Source of the DNA: Trachythela sp. YZ-2020
Lineage: Eukaryota; Cnidaria; Anthozoa; Malacalcyonacea; Clavulariidae
Reading direction: 5' to 3'
Assembly: GCA_016169945.1 (NCBI GenBank)
Contig: JADLSH010000245.1
Span: forward strand, 62,001 to 126,000
Length of the DNA: 64,000 nt
This document shows positions 1 through 11,879 of the stretch, in pieces (the stretch's first letter is position 1; each line of letters starts with the position of its first letter). Both the position numbers and the translations under genes were made by a program. Below the pieces are notes generated by a model. The model was not told the DNA's origin. It worked only from the letters and a program-made list of their open reading frames with translations, and did no database searches.

Positions 1-409
1 GCAATAATAACAAACAGAAATAAAACTTTCTAAAACGAGAAAGGTCTCATAGTCTAAGAAAGGTCTAAGGTCTTAAAGAGAAATACAAGTATATGTTTGC
101 CAAGGGAATGTTAAAGGGATTTAAACCTTACAAAGTTTCAAGTGTTTTAGATGTAGCAGAGGAGCAGTAATTTTTAAGCGAGATTTACGAGCATATACAA
201 ACATTGTATGCAAACACAATTCTATGCGTAGACTTTGTAAGTCATCAGCGATTTGAATAAATTTATAATAATAAAATCGTTAACAGCGATTTGAATAAAT
301 TTAGAATATAACATTATAGGACGGGAAAATATTGTATAATGTGGACACAGCACAAACATTTTTAAAACACATTTATTGATTAATAAAATGTATTTTTAAT
401 TTTACAGCG

Positions 410-753
410 TTAGTAAGGTCTGCTCCTAAGAGCATATCGTTTAGGCGTCTTTTGTATCCGTAAAGAGTTCTCATATTCTTGTGTGTCTTCGGGTGATAAT
501 CTTACTATATCCTCAGCTTTCATACGAATATATTTCGGTCTGTCCCTCAATAAGAAACGTTCATATCGCTCTCTTTCCTTGTGTGTCATCATAGCCAAAT
601 CACTTTCTTTCCAATCAGCCGAGTCTACCCAATTGTGGAAAAAGTTGTGTTTGAGTTTAGTCGTTCTCCTTGTGTTGGTGGTGGTGTGAGAAAGCCAGGT
701 TTAGGAGTAGCAGGCACAGGTTGTGTCTTCTCGATAGATCTAGGAGTGGTCTA
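410..753 (-). pseudogene. Small arm-borne ORF, left-arm copy (5' truncated, frameshifted)
   Basis: On the minus strand this copy encodes a basic, charged peptide ending in ALRSRPY. It contains MTHKERERYERF and EDIVRLSPED, and the last 62 codons stay open. Compared with the right-arm copy it lacks one A in a run of A's near position 655-660. That shifts the frame between the proline-rich N-terminal part and the charged C-terminal part. The arm ends before the start codon of the longer copy. I do not recognise the family. Conservation of the C-terminal reading frame in both arms suggests that it once encoded a protein of the parent element. Confidence 0.45.
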
Positions 754-884
754 TATATGTCCCTACGGGACTTTTTGTGTCCCGAGAGTCCCGATACGCT
801 AGATTGCTGGGGTGCTCCCCGCACATGCAAAGACCACAGATATGTGGTTTTGAAAATATCTATTTTTACACACACTTAAATATC

Positions 885-1618
885 TATTTTCACATAGAGT
901 ATCTTAGGATATCATTTTGGGATATCATACAGTATCTTAGGATATCACGCAGCATCTTAGGATATCATTTCAGGATATCATACAGTATCTTAGGATATCA
1001 TTTTAGAATATCATACAGTATCTTAGGATATCATTTTAGGATATCATACAGTATCTTAGGATACCATTTTAGGATATCATACAGTATCTTAGAATATCAT
1101 ACAGTATCTTAGGATATCATTTTAGGATATCATACAGTATCTTAGGATATCATTTTAGGATATCATACAGTATCTTAGGATATCATACAGTATCTTAGGA
1201 TATCATACAGTATCTTAGGATATCCTTTTAGGATACCATACAGTATCTTAGGATATCATACAGTATCTTAAGATATCATTTTAGGATATCATACAGTATC
1301 TTAGGATATCATACAGTATCTTAGGATATCATACTGTATCTTAGGATATCATACAGTATCTTAAGATATCATTTTAGGATATCACAGTATCTTAAGATAT
1401 TGTTAAGATATCATACAGTATCTTAGGATATAATTTTAGGATATCCGCATACAGTATCTTAGGACATCATGCAGTATCGTAGGATATCATTTTAGGATAT
1501 CATTTTAGGATATCATTTTAGGATATCCTGTAGTATCTTAGGATATCATTTTAGGGTATCATACAGTATCTTAGGATATCATACAGTATCTTAGGATATC
1601 ATTTTAGGATATCATTGT
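885..1618. repeat. 20-bp satellite in the loop of the foldback element
   Basis: The unit is close to CTTAGGATATCATACAGTAT. It is mixed with a variant in which the CATACAGTAT half is replaced by CATTTTAGGATAT-type sequence. There are roughly 35-37 unit lengths. Each unit holds the palindrome GATATC. Open frames through the array arise because the unit has few stop codons in one frame, and they are not genes. Confidence 0.9.
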
Positions 1619-1925
1619 AAAAACTGGACAATATATGTTTAAGAACTTATGTAACAGAATCGAATAATATATTTAACTACTGTTTACTTGTGTAAAATTG
1701 TTATACTTTACAAATAAATTGTCACAAAGATCAGTCCGTGTTTGTGGTAATTATCCTGGCTAGCAAAGCAGTGTCCTAGCAACAATATTTTCGTCTAAAA
1801 ATGTATATATTTTCGTATTCGTATAACCCCCTTTATCTCCCCTTGAAGCACCGCAGCTTACCGCGGTTGAAAAAAGCAAACTGTATTCTGACCAACTAAA
1901 TCGATTTCTAACTTTTAAAAACAAG

Positions 1926-2357
1926 ATGGATATTCCAGTCCACCATCCTGCAATTGTTGAAATCCCAAAAATCGTTGAAGACACTGCTCCTAAATCTATG
2001 GAGATAACACAACCAACCACTCCTAGATCTATCGGGATGACACAACCTGTGCCTGCTACTCCTAAACCTGGCTTTCTCACACCACCACCAACACAAGGAG
2101 AATGACCAAAACTCAAACACAACTTTTTCCACAATTGGGTAGACTCGGCTGATTGGAAAGAAAGTGATTTGGCTATGATGACACACAAGGAAAGAGAGCG
2201 ATATGAACGTTTCTTATTGAGGGACAGACCAAAATATATTCCTATGAAAGCTGAGGATATAGTAAGATTATCACCCGAAGACAGACAAGAATATGAGAAC
2301 TCTTTACGGATACAAAAGACGCCTAAACGATATGCTCTTAGGAGCAGACCTTACTAA
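1926..2357 (+). pseudogene. Small arm-borne ORF, right-arm copy (one in-frame stop)
   Basis: From ATG 1926 the frame encodes about 59 residues rich in Pro and Thr (ending PGFLTPPPTQGE), then a TGA at 2103-2105. It then continues in the same frame for 84 codons (PKLKHNFFHNWVDSADWK and on through MTHKERERYERF, EDIVRLSPED, ALRSRPY) to TAA at 2355-2357. The left-arm copy has CGA where this one has TGA, so the stop is probably a point mutation. The product would be about 143 aa with a low-complexity N-terminus and a basic, helical C-terminus. I do not recognise the family. It may be an accessory protein of the parent element. Confidence 0.5.
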
Positions 2358-2772
2358 CGCTGTAAAATTAAAAATACATTTTAATCAATAAATGTGTTTT
2401 AAAAATGTTTGTGCTGTGTGTACATTATACAATATTTTCCCGTCCTATAATGATATATTCTAAATTTATTCAAATCGCTGTTAACGATTTTATTATTATA
2501 AATTTATTCAAATCGCTGATGACTTACAAAGCCTACGCATAGAATTGTGTTTGCATATTGCATACAATGTTTGTATATGTTCGTAAATCTCGCTTAAAAA
2601 TTACTGCTCCTCTGCTACATCTAAAACGCTTGAAACTTTGTAAGGTTTAAATCCCTTTAACCTTCCCTTGGCAAACATATATTTGTATTTGTCTATAAGA
2701 CCTTAGACCTTTCTTAGACTACGAGACCTTTCTCGTTTTAGAAAGCTATATTTCTGCTTGTTATTATTTCGC

Positions 2773-3178
2773 ATAAGGCAATAATATTTTACTAGGTTAA
2801 GCGCCGTTATATTAGTTGTCTAAGCCGTTTCGTATAAGGTGATATTAGATACGAGAATATATTATTTACTCGTTGTCGAAACGGACTGAGTTTGGAACAC
2901 AACGCTTGGGAACTTTATAGGGACGCTATAGCTATTGTGATAAGTAACGCGACTTGGTAACGTGGCGCTATTGTGACGTCATAGATTTTGCATACTAATT
3001 ACTTCCGCCGCCAGATGGTAACGTAACCTAAGGTGACGTATGTAACGCGACTTGGTAACGTGACGCTATTGTGACGTCAATACATAATTAATTATGTTTA
3101 TGTTAATGATGTTGCACACTTTCGCACACTCCCGCACACCCCCAAAAATAAGGCTCCAACGGTACCATATAATAAACA
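2773..3178. other. Intergenic, short duplicated motif
   Basis: No gene is visible. A ~37-bp stretch around 2944 (TAACGCGACTTGGTAACGTG followed by GCTATTGTGACGTCA) recurs almost unchanged at 3041. Both copies end in the palindromic CRE-like site TGACGTCA. Confidence 0.4.
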
Positions 3179-3272
3179 GTTTATTGACCTCGCTTGTTCG
3201 GTCTGTACAGTGAAATATCGGACCTTTTTCGTACGGACCGCGCTGTACAGACCTCACGCTCGGTCAATAACC
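3179..3272. mobile_element. Short inverted-repeat element (MITE-like)
   Basis: GTTTATTGACC at the left end mirrors GGTCAATAACC at the right end. An inner pair, GGTCTGTACAG and CTGTACAGACC, forms a second dyad. The ~94-bp block is compact and hairpin-forming. Target duplication is not clear. Confidence 0.5.
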
Positions 3273-3279
3273 TATTAAT

Positions 3280-6200
3280 ATTCGGTGCCTGATAAAACAA
3301 AATATAGTTACACTTTGATTTAAGTCTATCCGTATACTGGAGACTATTTGTTGATGCGATGCGCCGATGGACATATTTTGTTTGTTCAATATATGTGCGC
3401 ACAATAGGAAACTTCATGTTTTTACCAACAGAATCTGCATGTACAGTAATATTGCATCACCAGAAAACGAATAAATTAAAACAAATGCTTCAAAGGGATT
3501 TCCCCGAAAACGCAGCAGACAAAACAGAAATAAAATTGGTTTTCATATGTTGCGATAGAAACTCTTCAAACTTGATATACTATTATAATTTTAGAAAGTG
3601 CTTTCAAATTTGAAAAGAATAAAAATGGGAAGTGATGACTCTCATATCTACATGATTGTGCTGGTGCCTTCAAAATCTAGAAAATCTGATGATTTTGTCC
3701 ATATACCTGATATGAATTTAATATCGGTAGTAGATTGATAAACTCCTCTTTTTATAAATTAAAGAATGTAGCTATAACAAAATATATAAGGGGGAACTAA
3801 GTTCTCCTTAGATTCTACGTACAAACAGAAGAATTACACTGTCGCAATTTTCTGCTAATTGACAACGGACAACTATCGGGTATAGCTATACATATAGTAT
3901 AAAGAATTTACCATGAATTAATATAACACAGAGTATAGAACACCTAACGTTACAAACCTTATCTTCAAGATTTTACATTAAAGGGTTGCTTCCCAAAAAT
4001 GTTGATGGCGCTTTAATCTTATCTTCCTGAAAAGCAGCAAGAGAATGGATTGATTAAAACCAATACAAGAATTTATAAATAACAGATGCATCATGTGATT
4101 CATTAGCATTTGATCATGCAGTGATCACATGATATTCGGTGCCTGATAAAACAAAATATAGCTACACTTTCAATTAAGTCTATCCGTCTAGAGACTATTT
4201 TTTGATGCGATGCGCCGATGGGCGATGGACAAATTTTGTTTGTTCAATATATATGTGCGCACAATAAGGAAACTTCATGTTTTTACTAACAGAATCTGCA
4301 TGTACTGTAATATTGCATCACCCAAAAACGAATAAATTAAAACCAATGCGAAGGGACATTCCATGGCTTCAAAGGGATTTCCCCGAAAACGCAGCAGACA
4401 AAGCAGAAACAAAATTTGGTTTTCATATGTTGCGATAGAAACTAATTTAAAGGAAAATAGCTTTGCCAATAACACTCTTCAAACTTGATATACTATTATA
4501 ATTTTAGAAAGTACTTTCAAATTTGAAAAGAATAAAAATGGGAGGTGACGACTCTCAATATCTACATGATTGTGCTGGTGCCTTCAAAATCTAGAAAATC
4601 TGATGAGATAGATATATTTTGTTTGTGTTCAGTATATGTGCACACAATAAGGAAACTTCATGTTTTTAACAGCAGCATCTGTTCTATTTATATTGCATCA
4701 CCCGAAAACGAATAAATTAAAACCAATGCGAAGGGACAATCCATGGCTTCAAAGGGATTTCCCCGAAAACGCAGCAGACAAAGCAGAAACAAAATTTGGT
4801 TTTCATATGTTGCGATAGAAACTAATTTAAAGGAAAATAGCTTTGCCAATAACACTCTTCAAACTTGATATACTATTATAATTTTAGAAAGTACTTTCAA
4901 ATTTGAAAAGAATAAAAATAGGAGGTGACGACTCTCATATCTACATGATTGTGCTGGTGCCTTCAAAATCTAGAAAATCTGATGATTTTGTCCATATGCC
5001 TGATATTAATTTAATATCGGTGGTAGATTGATAAACTCCTCTTTTTATAAATTAAAGAATGTAGCTATAACAAAATATATAAGGGGGAACTAAGTTCTCC
5101 TTAGATTCTACGTACAAACAGAAGAATTACACTGTCGCAATTTTCTGCTAATTGACAACGGACAACTATCGGGTATAGCTATACATATAGTATAAAGAAT
5201 TTACCATGAATTAATATAACACAGAGTATAGAACACCTAACGTTACAAACCTTATCTTCAAGATTTTACATTAAAGGGTTGCTTCCCAAAAATGTTGATG
5301 GCGCTTTAATCTTATCTTCCTGAAAAGCAGCAAGAGAATGGATTGATTAAAACCAATACAAGAATTTATAAATAACAGATGCATCATGTGATTCATTAGC
5401 ATTTGATCATGCAGTGATCACATGATATTCGGTGCCTGATAAAACAAAATATAGCTACACTTTCAATTAAGTCTATCCGTCTAGAGACTATTTTTTGATG
5501 CGATGCGCCGATGGGCGATGGACAAATTTTGTTTGTTCAATATATATGTGCGCACAATAAGGAAACTTCATGTTTTTACTAACAGAATCTGCATGTACTG
5601 TAATATTGCATCACCCAAAAACGAATAAATTAAAACCAATGCGAAGGGACATTCCATGGCTTCAAAGGGATTTCCCCGAAAACGCAGCAGACAAAGCAGA
5701 AACAAAATTTGGTTTTCATATGTTGCGATAGAAACTAATTTAAAGGAAAATAGCTTTGCCAATAACACTCTTCAAACTTGATATACTATTATAATTTTAG
5801 AAAGTACTTTCAAATTTGAAAATAATAAAAATGGGAGGTGACGACTCTCAATATCTACATGATTGTGCTGGTGCCTTCAAAATCTAGAAAATCTGATGAG
5901 ATAGATATATTTTGTTTGTGTTCAGTATATGTGCACACAATAACGAAACTTCATGTTTTTAACAGCAGCATCTGTTGTATTTATATTGCATCACCCGAAA
6001 ACGAATAAATTAAAACCAATGCGAAGCGACATTCCATGGCTTCAAAGGGATTTCCCCGAAAACGCAGCAGACAAAGCAGAAACAAAATTTGGTTTTCATA
6101 TGTTGCGATAGAAACTAATTTAAAGGAAAATAGCTTTGCCAATAACACTCTTCAAACTTGATATACTATTATAATTTTAGAAAGTACTTTCAAATTTGAA

Positions 6201-9200
6201 AAGAATAAAAATAGGAGGTGACGACTCTCATATCTACATGATTGTGCTGGTGCTTTCAAAATCTAGAAAATTTGATGATTTTGTCCATATGCCTGATATG
6301 AATTTAATATCGGTAGTAGAGCAATTTCAAAAAATTTGTCCGGTTTTTTTATACACCCTGTATATATAACCAATGCGAAGGGATATTCCCGGCTTAAAAG
6401 AGATTTCCCCGAAAAGACGAAAACGCAGCTAGGATGCCAAATTAGAAACAATATTCATTGCTTTCACATGTTGCGATAGAAACTAATTCACGCAAAATAG
6501 ATTTGCCAATAACACTCTTTGAAACTTTGATAAACTATTATAATTTCAGAAAGTAATTTCAAATTTGAAAACAATAAATATGGGGAGGAGACAATTCCCA
6601 TATCTATGCTATTTGCCTTCAAAATCTAGAAAATCTGATGGATTTGTCCATATGCCTGATACGAATTTAATATCGGTAGTAGATTGATAAACTCCTCTTT
6701 TTATATATTAAAGACGTTAGCTATAAATTTTCCCTACATTCTACAAACAGAAGACCACCTGTCGCAATTTTCTGCTAATTAAACAATGATATTCGGTGCC
6801 TGATAAAACAAAATATAGTTACACTTTGATTTCAGTCTATCCGTATAGACACTATTTGTTGATGCGATGCGCCGATGGACATATTTTGTTTGTTCAATAT
6901 ATATGTGCGCACAATAAGGAAACTTCATGTTTTTACTAACAGAATCTGCATGTATACTGTAATATTGCATCACCCGAAAACGAATAAATTAAAACCAATG
7001 CGAAGGGAGATTCCATGGCTTCAAAGGGATTTCCCCGAAAACGCAGCAGACAAAGCAGAAACAAAATTTGGTTTTCATATGTTGCGATAGAAACCAATTG
7101 AAGAAAAATACTTTGCCAATAACACTCTTCAAACTTGATATACTATTATTATTTTAGAAAGTACTTTCAAATTTGAAAAGAATAAAAATGGGAGGTGACG
7201 ACTCTCAATATCTACATGATTGTGCTGGTGCCTTCAAAATCTAGAAAATCTGATGATTTTATCCATATGCCTGATATGCATTTAATATCGGTAGTAGATT
7301 GATAAACTCCTCTTTTTATAAATTAAAGAATGTAGCTATAACAAAATATATAAGGGGGAACTAAGTTCTCCTTAGATTCTACGTACAAACAGAAGAATTA
7401 CACTGTCGCAATTTTCTGCTAACTGACAACGGACAACTTCGGGTATAGCTATACATATAGTATAAATAATTTACCATGAATTAATATAACACAACAGAGT
7501 ACAGAACACGTAACGTTACAAACCTTATCTTCAAGATTTTACATGGAAGGGTTGCGTCCCAAAAATGTCGATGGCACTTCAGTCTTATCTTCCTGAAAAG
7601 CAGCAAGAGAATGGATTGATTAAAACCAATACAAGAATTTATAAATAGCAGATGCATCATGTGATTCATTAGCATTTGATCATGCAGTGATCACATGATA
7701 TCCGGTGTTCGATAACACAAAAAATATACACTTTCATTTAAGTCTATCCGTATGGAGACCATTTGTTGATGCGATGCGCCGATGGGCGATGGACACATTT
7801 TGTTTGTTCAATATATATGAACCTAACAAGGTTTTACTAACAGAATCTGCATGTAATGTAATATTGCATCACCCGAAAACGAATAAATTAAAACCAATGC
7901 GAAGGGACATTCCGTGGCTTCAAAGGGATTTCCCCGAAAACGCAGCAGACAAAGCAGAAACAAAATTTGGTTTTCATGTGTTGCGATAAAAACTAATTGA
8001 AGGAAAATACTTTGCCAATAACACTCTTCAAACTTGATATACTATTATAATTTTGGAAAGTACTTTCAAATTTGAAAACAATAAATATGGGGAGGAGACA
8101 ATTCCCATATCTATGCTATTTGCCTTCAAAATCTAGAAAATCTGATGGATTTGTCCATATGCCTGATACGAATTTAATATCGGTAGTAGATTGATAAATT
8201 TTTATATATTAAGGATGTAGCTATAAATTTTCCCTACATTCTACAAACAGAAGACCACCTGTCGCAATTTTCTGCAACTTAAGCATGATACATGTATTCG
8301 GTGCATGATAAAACAAAATATAGTTACACTTTGATTTAAGTCTATCCGTATAGAGACTATTTGTTGATGCGATGCGCCGATGGACAATTTTTGTTTGTTC
8401 AATATATATGTGCGCACAATAAGGAAACTTCATGTTTTTACTAACAGAATCTGCATGTACTGTAATATTGCATCACCCAAAAACGAATAAATTAAAACCA
8501 ATGCGAAGGGACATTCCATGGCTTCAAAGGGATTTCCCCGAAAACGCAGCAGACAAAGCAGAAACAAAATTTGGTTTTCATATGTTGCGATAGAAACTAA
8601 TTTAAAGGAAAATAGCTTTGCCAATAACACTCTTCAAACTTGATATACTATTATAATTTTAGAAAGTACTTTCAAATTTGAAAAGAATAAAAATGGGAGG
8701 TGACGACTCTCATATCTACATGATTGTGCTGGTGCTTTCAAAATCTAGAAAATTTGATGATTTTGTCCATATGCCTGATATGAATTTAATATCGGTAGTA
8801 GATTGATAAATTCCTCTTTCTATATATTAATGTTATATAGCTATAACAAAATTAGGGAGAAATAAATTTTCCCTACATTCTACAAACAGAAGTCGCAATT
8901 TTCTGCTTAATTGAACAATGATATTCGGTGCCTGATAACACAAATAATATACACTTTGACTTAAATCTATACGTATTGAGACCAGTATTTGTTGATACGA
9001 TAGATATATTTTGTTTGTGTTCAATATATGTGCACACAATAAGGAAACTTCATGTTTTTAACAACAGCATCTGTTCTATTTATATTGCATCACCCGAAAA
9101 CGAATAAATTATAACCAATGCGAAGGGACATTCCCTGCATGGCTTCAAAGGGATTTCCCCTAAAACGCACAAGATAAAGCAAAAACAAACTTTTCTTTTC

Positions 9201-9500
9201 ATATGTTGCTAGTTCAATAATGAATAGCTTTGCCAATAACACTCTTTGAAACTTTGATAAACCATTATAATTTTAGCCGGAAAGTACTTTCAAAGAATAA
9301 AAATGAGAGGTAACAATCTTGCATGATTGTGCTGGATGCTTTCAAAATCTAGAAAATCTGATGATTTTGTCCATATGCCTGATATGAATTTAATATCGGT
9401 AGTAGATTGGTAGTAGATTCTTTTTCTATATATTAAAGAATGTACATAGCTATAACAAAATAAAGGAGAACTAAGTTTTCCATGCATTCTACGTACAAAG
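3280..9500. repeat. Complex tandem repeat region with ~1293-bp duplication
   Basis: About seven copies of a segment beginning TTCGGTGCCTGATAA lie at ~3280, 4134, 5427, 6788, 7700, 8298 and 8925. About nine copies of a segment containing AAAACGCAGCAGAC are interleaved with them. The block 3693-4985 is repeated almost base for base at 4986-6278, an offset of 1293 bp. Other copies are diverged and contain deletions. Short open frames recur identically because the DNA is duplicated. They have no start context or domain and are not called. The family may be an old non-autonomous element, but no terminal repeats were found. Confidence 0.85.
6323..6365. mobile_element. Fragment with a mariner/Tc1-like end motif
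   Basis: One copy of the surrounding repeat is interrupted by ~43 bp containing CCGGTTTTTTTATACACCCT followed by GTATATATA. In reverse complement this resembles the TATACAGGGTGTAT termini seen in many mariner-type elements. Only one end is visible and no transposase is present. Confidence 0.35.
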
Positions 9501-9519
9501 AGAAGAATTAAAAATACCT

Positions 9520-11122
9520 TACAGACCGCCGTCAGAAAGTCATCGTCCTGGGCAAGATATCGCTACCAATCCCCGTTGTTCCTCAAAGTTCAATCCTTGG
9601 TCCTCTATTGTTTCTTATGTACGTGAATGACCTACATCAACAGCGGACAACTGCACCGTCTGTAGCACTGTTTTCTGATGATATTAAGTGTCATCGTGCC
9701 ATAAGAACAGCAGAGGACGTTAAACATCTCCAATGCGATTTCATAAAATCAACCTGTGGCGTCGAATATCGATCTGGCGTATGACCGTAAACCAGTCCAA
9801 ATGTGGTGCTGTCACGGTGGCAAGAAATGTGAATTCCGTGCAGTCATCCTATGACTTAATCAAAGACGATCATACCAACACTTCGCTTATCGGAAAACAG
9901 GCTGTGCAAAAAGATCTCGGCGTTTTGATCGCTGCGGATCTCAAATGGAGCCAGCAAGTTGCTGCCGTGTATGTGCGAAAACCAACAGAACGCTGGGGTT
10001 TGTAAGAAGATCTTCTATCAACATGCACGATCCCTGTATACGCGCTTCACTTTGTAAAACGTTAGTTCGAAGTCACTTCGCGTGCAGCTTACAAGTCTGG
10101 TCACCACAGTCTGTCTCGCTTATCTTTGATATCGAGAAAGTTCTACGGCGTGCAAAGAGATTTATCTTGTCCCTACAGTTTCGATCTAAAACATGTCAGG
10201 GGCGGAACATTAGAAAGTGATGGAGGGGGTGGGATCGACTTGCCCGAATTTTTCTTTTTATTTCCTGCTTGTTTCCAAGTTATTGTATATTAGGAGATAT
10301 AAAACATACCTTTAAACGAAGAGGTGGTGAGGCGTATGAGGCTGTAGGTGGGTCCTCTCTCAGACATTTTTTGAATTCTTGAGCCTCTGTGGCTTGATTT
10401 CTTGCATTTTTTAAAGTGACAGCTTTTTAATATATTCCATCAAGACAGAATTTTTTACTTCGCACTGCAGGAATTTTTTTTTGCAAATTTGATCTTGCAT
10501 GATTTTTTCCCTTTCATTTGTTTTTACCCCACCCCCCGCCCCCATCACTTTTCTAATGGCCGCCCCTTACAAAGACCGGCTGCTATTAACAGAGTTATAT
10601 TTAATCTTTAATCTTTAATCAGATACTCCTAAATCAGTTTACACTATACTAGGAGATGCTTATATATACTTCTTTTGTGTTACTTATATTATATACTTAG
10701 GAGATGCTTATATTTACTTCCTTTGTGTTACTGGCATGATTTGGATTTGATGTATTTTCTGGATTTGATGCATTTTTTTTAAAGCTATGAAGTCAAATGA
10801 TCCCAATATTGGTGTAAAGTAAAGTAATCGTGTCACCAGGCGTAGTTCAAGTAGCAATATAACAATAAACGTTCCAAGAGTAAACACTTTTCAAAATAGC
10901 TTGTTCAATAGAACTCCTAGAACCTATAATTTCTTACCACCACATATCCGCGAAGCTGACGTTACCATTGGCCAATTTAAATCATACTTGTTGAAATATT
11001 ATCACGCAATGACTGAACTTATATATGACATTAATGTCCCACAAACGTTCAAAACTGTCTGTGTAAAATGTCACTCGTGTCGTCTGTTGTCCAGTTATGT
11101 AGACAAAATGTGTTTTAATTAA
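9520..11122 (+). pseudogene. Degenerate non-LTR retrotransposon (CR1-like RT and C-terminus)
   Basis: Reverse-transcriptase blocks can be read in shifting frames. About 9580-9660 gives VPQSSILGPLLFLMYVNDL, followed by ALFSDDIKC, where the catalytic F-x-DD block is FSDD. Next come NQSKCGAVTVARN, KDLGVLIAADLKW and the thumb region (LGFVRRSS, LVRSHFACSLQVWSPQ). Near 10200 the frame is split by a 368-bp MITE and resumes as YKDRLL. The end of the element, 10895-11122, encodes TFQNSLFNRTPRTYNFLPP, then QTFKTVCVKCHSCR, a terminal CxxC-type motif typical of this LINE group. The 5' half (ORF1 and endonuclease) is missing. Several frameshifts make it inactive. Confidence 0.85.
10199..10566. mobile_element. 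Harbinger-like MITE inserted in the LINE
   Basis: The ends are inverted: GGGGCGGAACATTAGAAAGT on the left, and on the right the complement of GGGGCGGCCATTAGAAAAGT. The flanks are TCA (10196-10198) and TTA (10567-10569), i.e. a TTA duplication with one change. Removing the insert and one TTA restores an uninterrupted RT frame (SKTCYKDRL), which fixes the boundaries. A 3-bp TTA target and GG-rich ends are known for PIF/Harbinger. There is no coding capacity. Confidence 0.75.
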
Positions 11123-11260
11123 TGTATATGTATATTTTAAGGGACCCTGAGAATGGTATTTTCGTGAGTCGTTAATTGCCAATATTTGTTCCCGTGAAAT
11201 GTGAAATTACGGATTTTTGTGTCGTGAAACGTGATTTACATACCTAGCCGCGATTGCAAG

Positions 11261-11385
11261 ACAGCAATAGCCAAAGTCGTATACGAAGGTTATCCACCGC
11301 CAGCGCTTATTGATATGCTGAAAGATCACTTTTAATATCTATGACGGTGTCAATAACCTATTATCGTGTTTTACTATCAATCTGT
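11261..11385 (+). pseudogene. Duplicate of the last GPD1 exon
   Basis: 125 bp are ~95% identical to 19774-19898, the end of the GPD1 terminal exon plus its 3' flank. The frame reads TAIAKVVYEGYPPPALIDML and stops at TAA 11333-11335. Homology starts inside the exon, so the acceptor and the first ~13 bases are absent. No other GPD1 exon is recognisable nearby. It is most likely a fragmentary segmental duplication rather than a second gene. Confidence 0.7.
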
Positions 11386-11879
11386 TGATAAAAATATTGT
11401 TACTATTTAATGTATCACTGTCGTTGCCGTTTGTATTGAACCCCCCCCCCTATTATTCGTTTTTAGAATTAAGGGGGGTAAATTTACCTTGTTGTTCACT
11501 TGTGAAAGAAACGCAGTTTTTAATGATAGACAACTAGCAATCCATGAATGTTTTATGGACGTTTTCCCTCTACTGTTGAGCCTAAGCTCAGTAATCTTCT
11601 ACTTAGAACGCATACAATACGTTGAGATAATTTTGAAATTTAAGATCCCAACCTGCCTACTAATTCCCTAAAGATCATTCTATTCACTCCTTTAAGAACC
11701 AATGAGCACTTTTGTTTTTAATCATAATATACAGGAAGACGTAACCATAAATATAGGTGAAAAGATAGGCCATGGTACTTTGCTAGGCCATGGTACTTTT
11801 AATTACTGTAATCAGTTGTAATCATATTAGCATTTTAAATATAAATTATTCATTAATTCCAGTATAATCCTTACACTTC
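11386..11879. other. Intergenic
   Basis: AT-rich sequence with a C10 run at ~11441 and a local duplication of GGCCATGGTACTTT near 11770-11800. No gene or structured element is recognised. Confidence 0.3.

Larger units (their letters stand above)
1..2772. mobile_element. Large foldback (long inverted-repeat) element
   Basis: The first ~753 bases reappear in reverse complement at about 2016-2772, with only scattered substitutions and small indels. The loop (754-2015) is largely a 20-bp satellite. Each arm carries a copy of the same small ORF near its inner end. The left arm starts at the first base of the window, so the element may continue outside it. The structure fits a foldback transposon or the two ends of a deleted DNA transposon. 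No target duplication can be tested because the left boundary is missing. Confidence 0.8.

Noticed and set aside
777..1112. 111-codon frame with repeated GYHFRISYS
   Set aside because: Translation of the 20-bp satellite.
1760..2188. 142-codon minus-strand frame
   Set aside because: Antisense of the arm ORF; the plus-strand frame is the one conserved between the arms.
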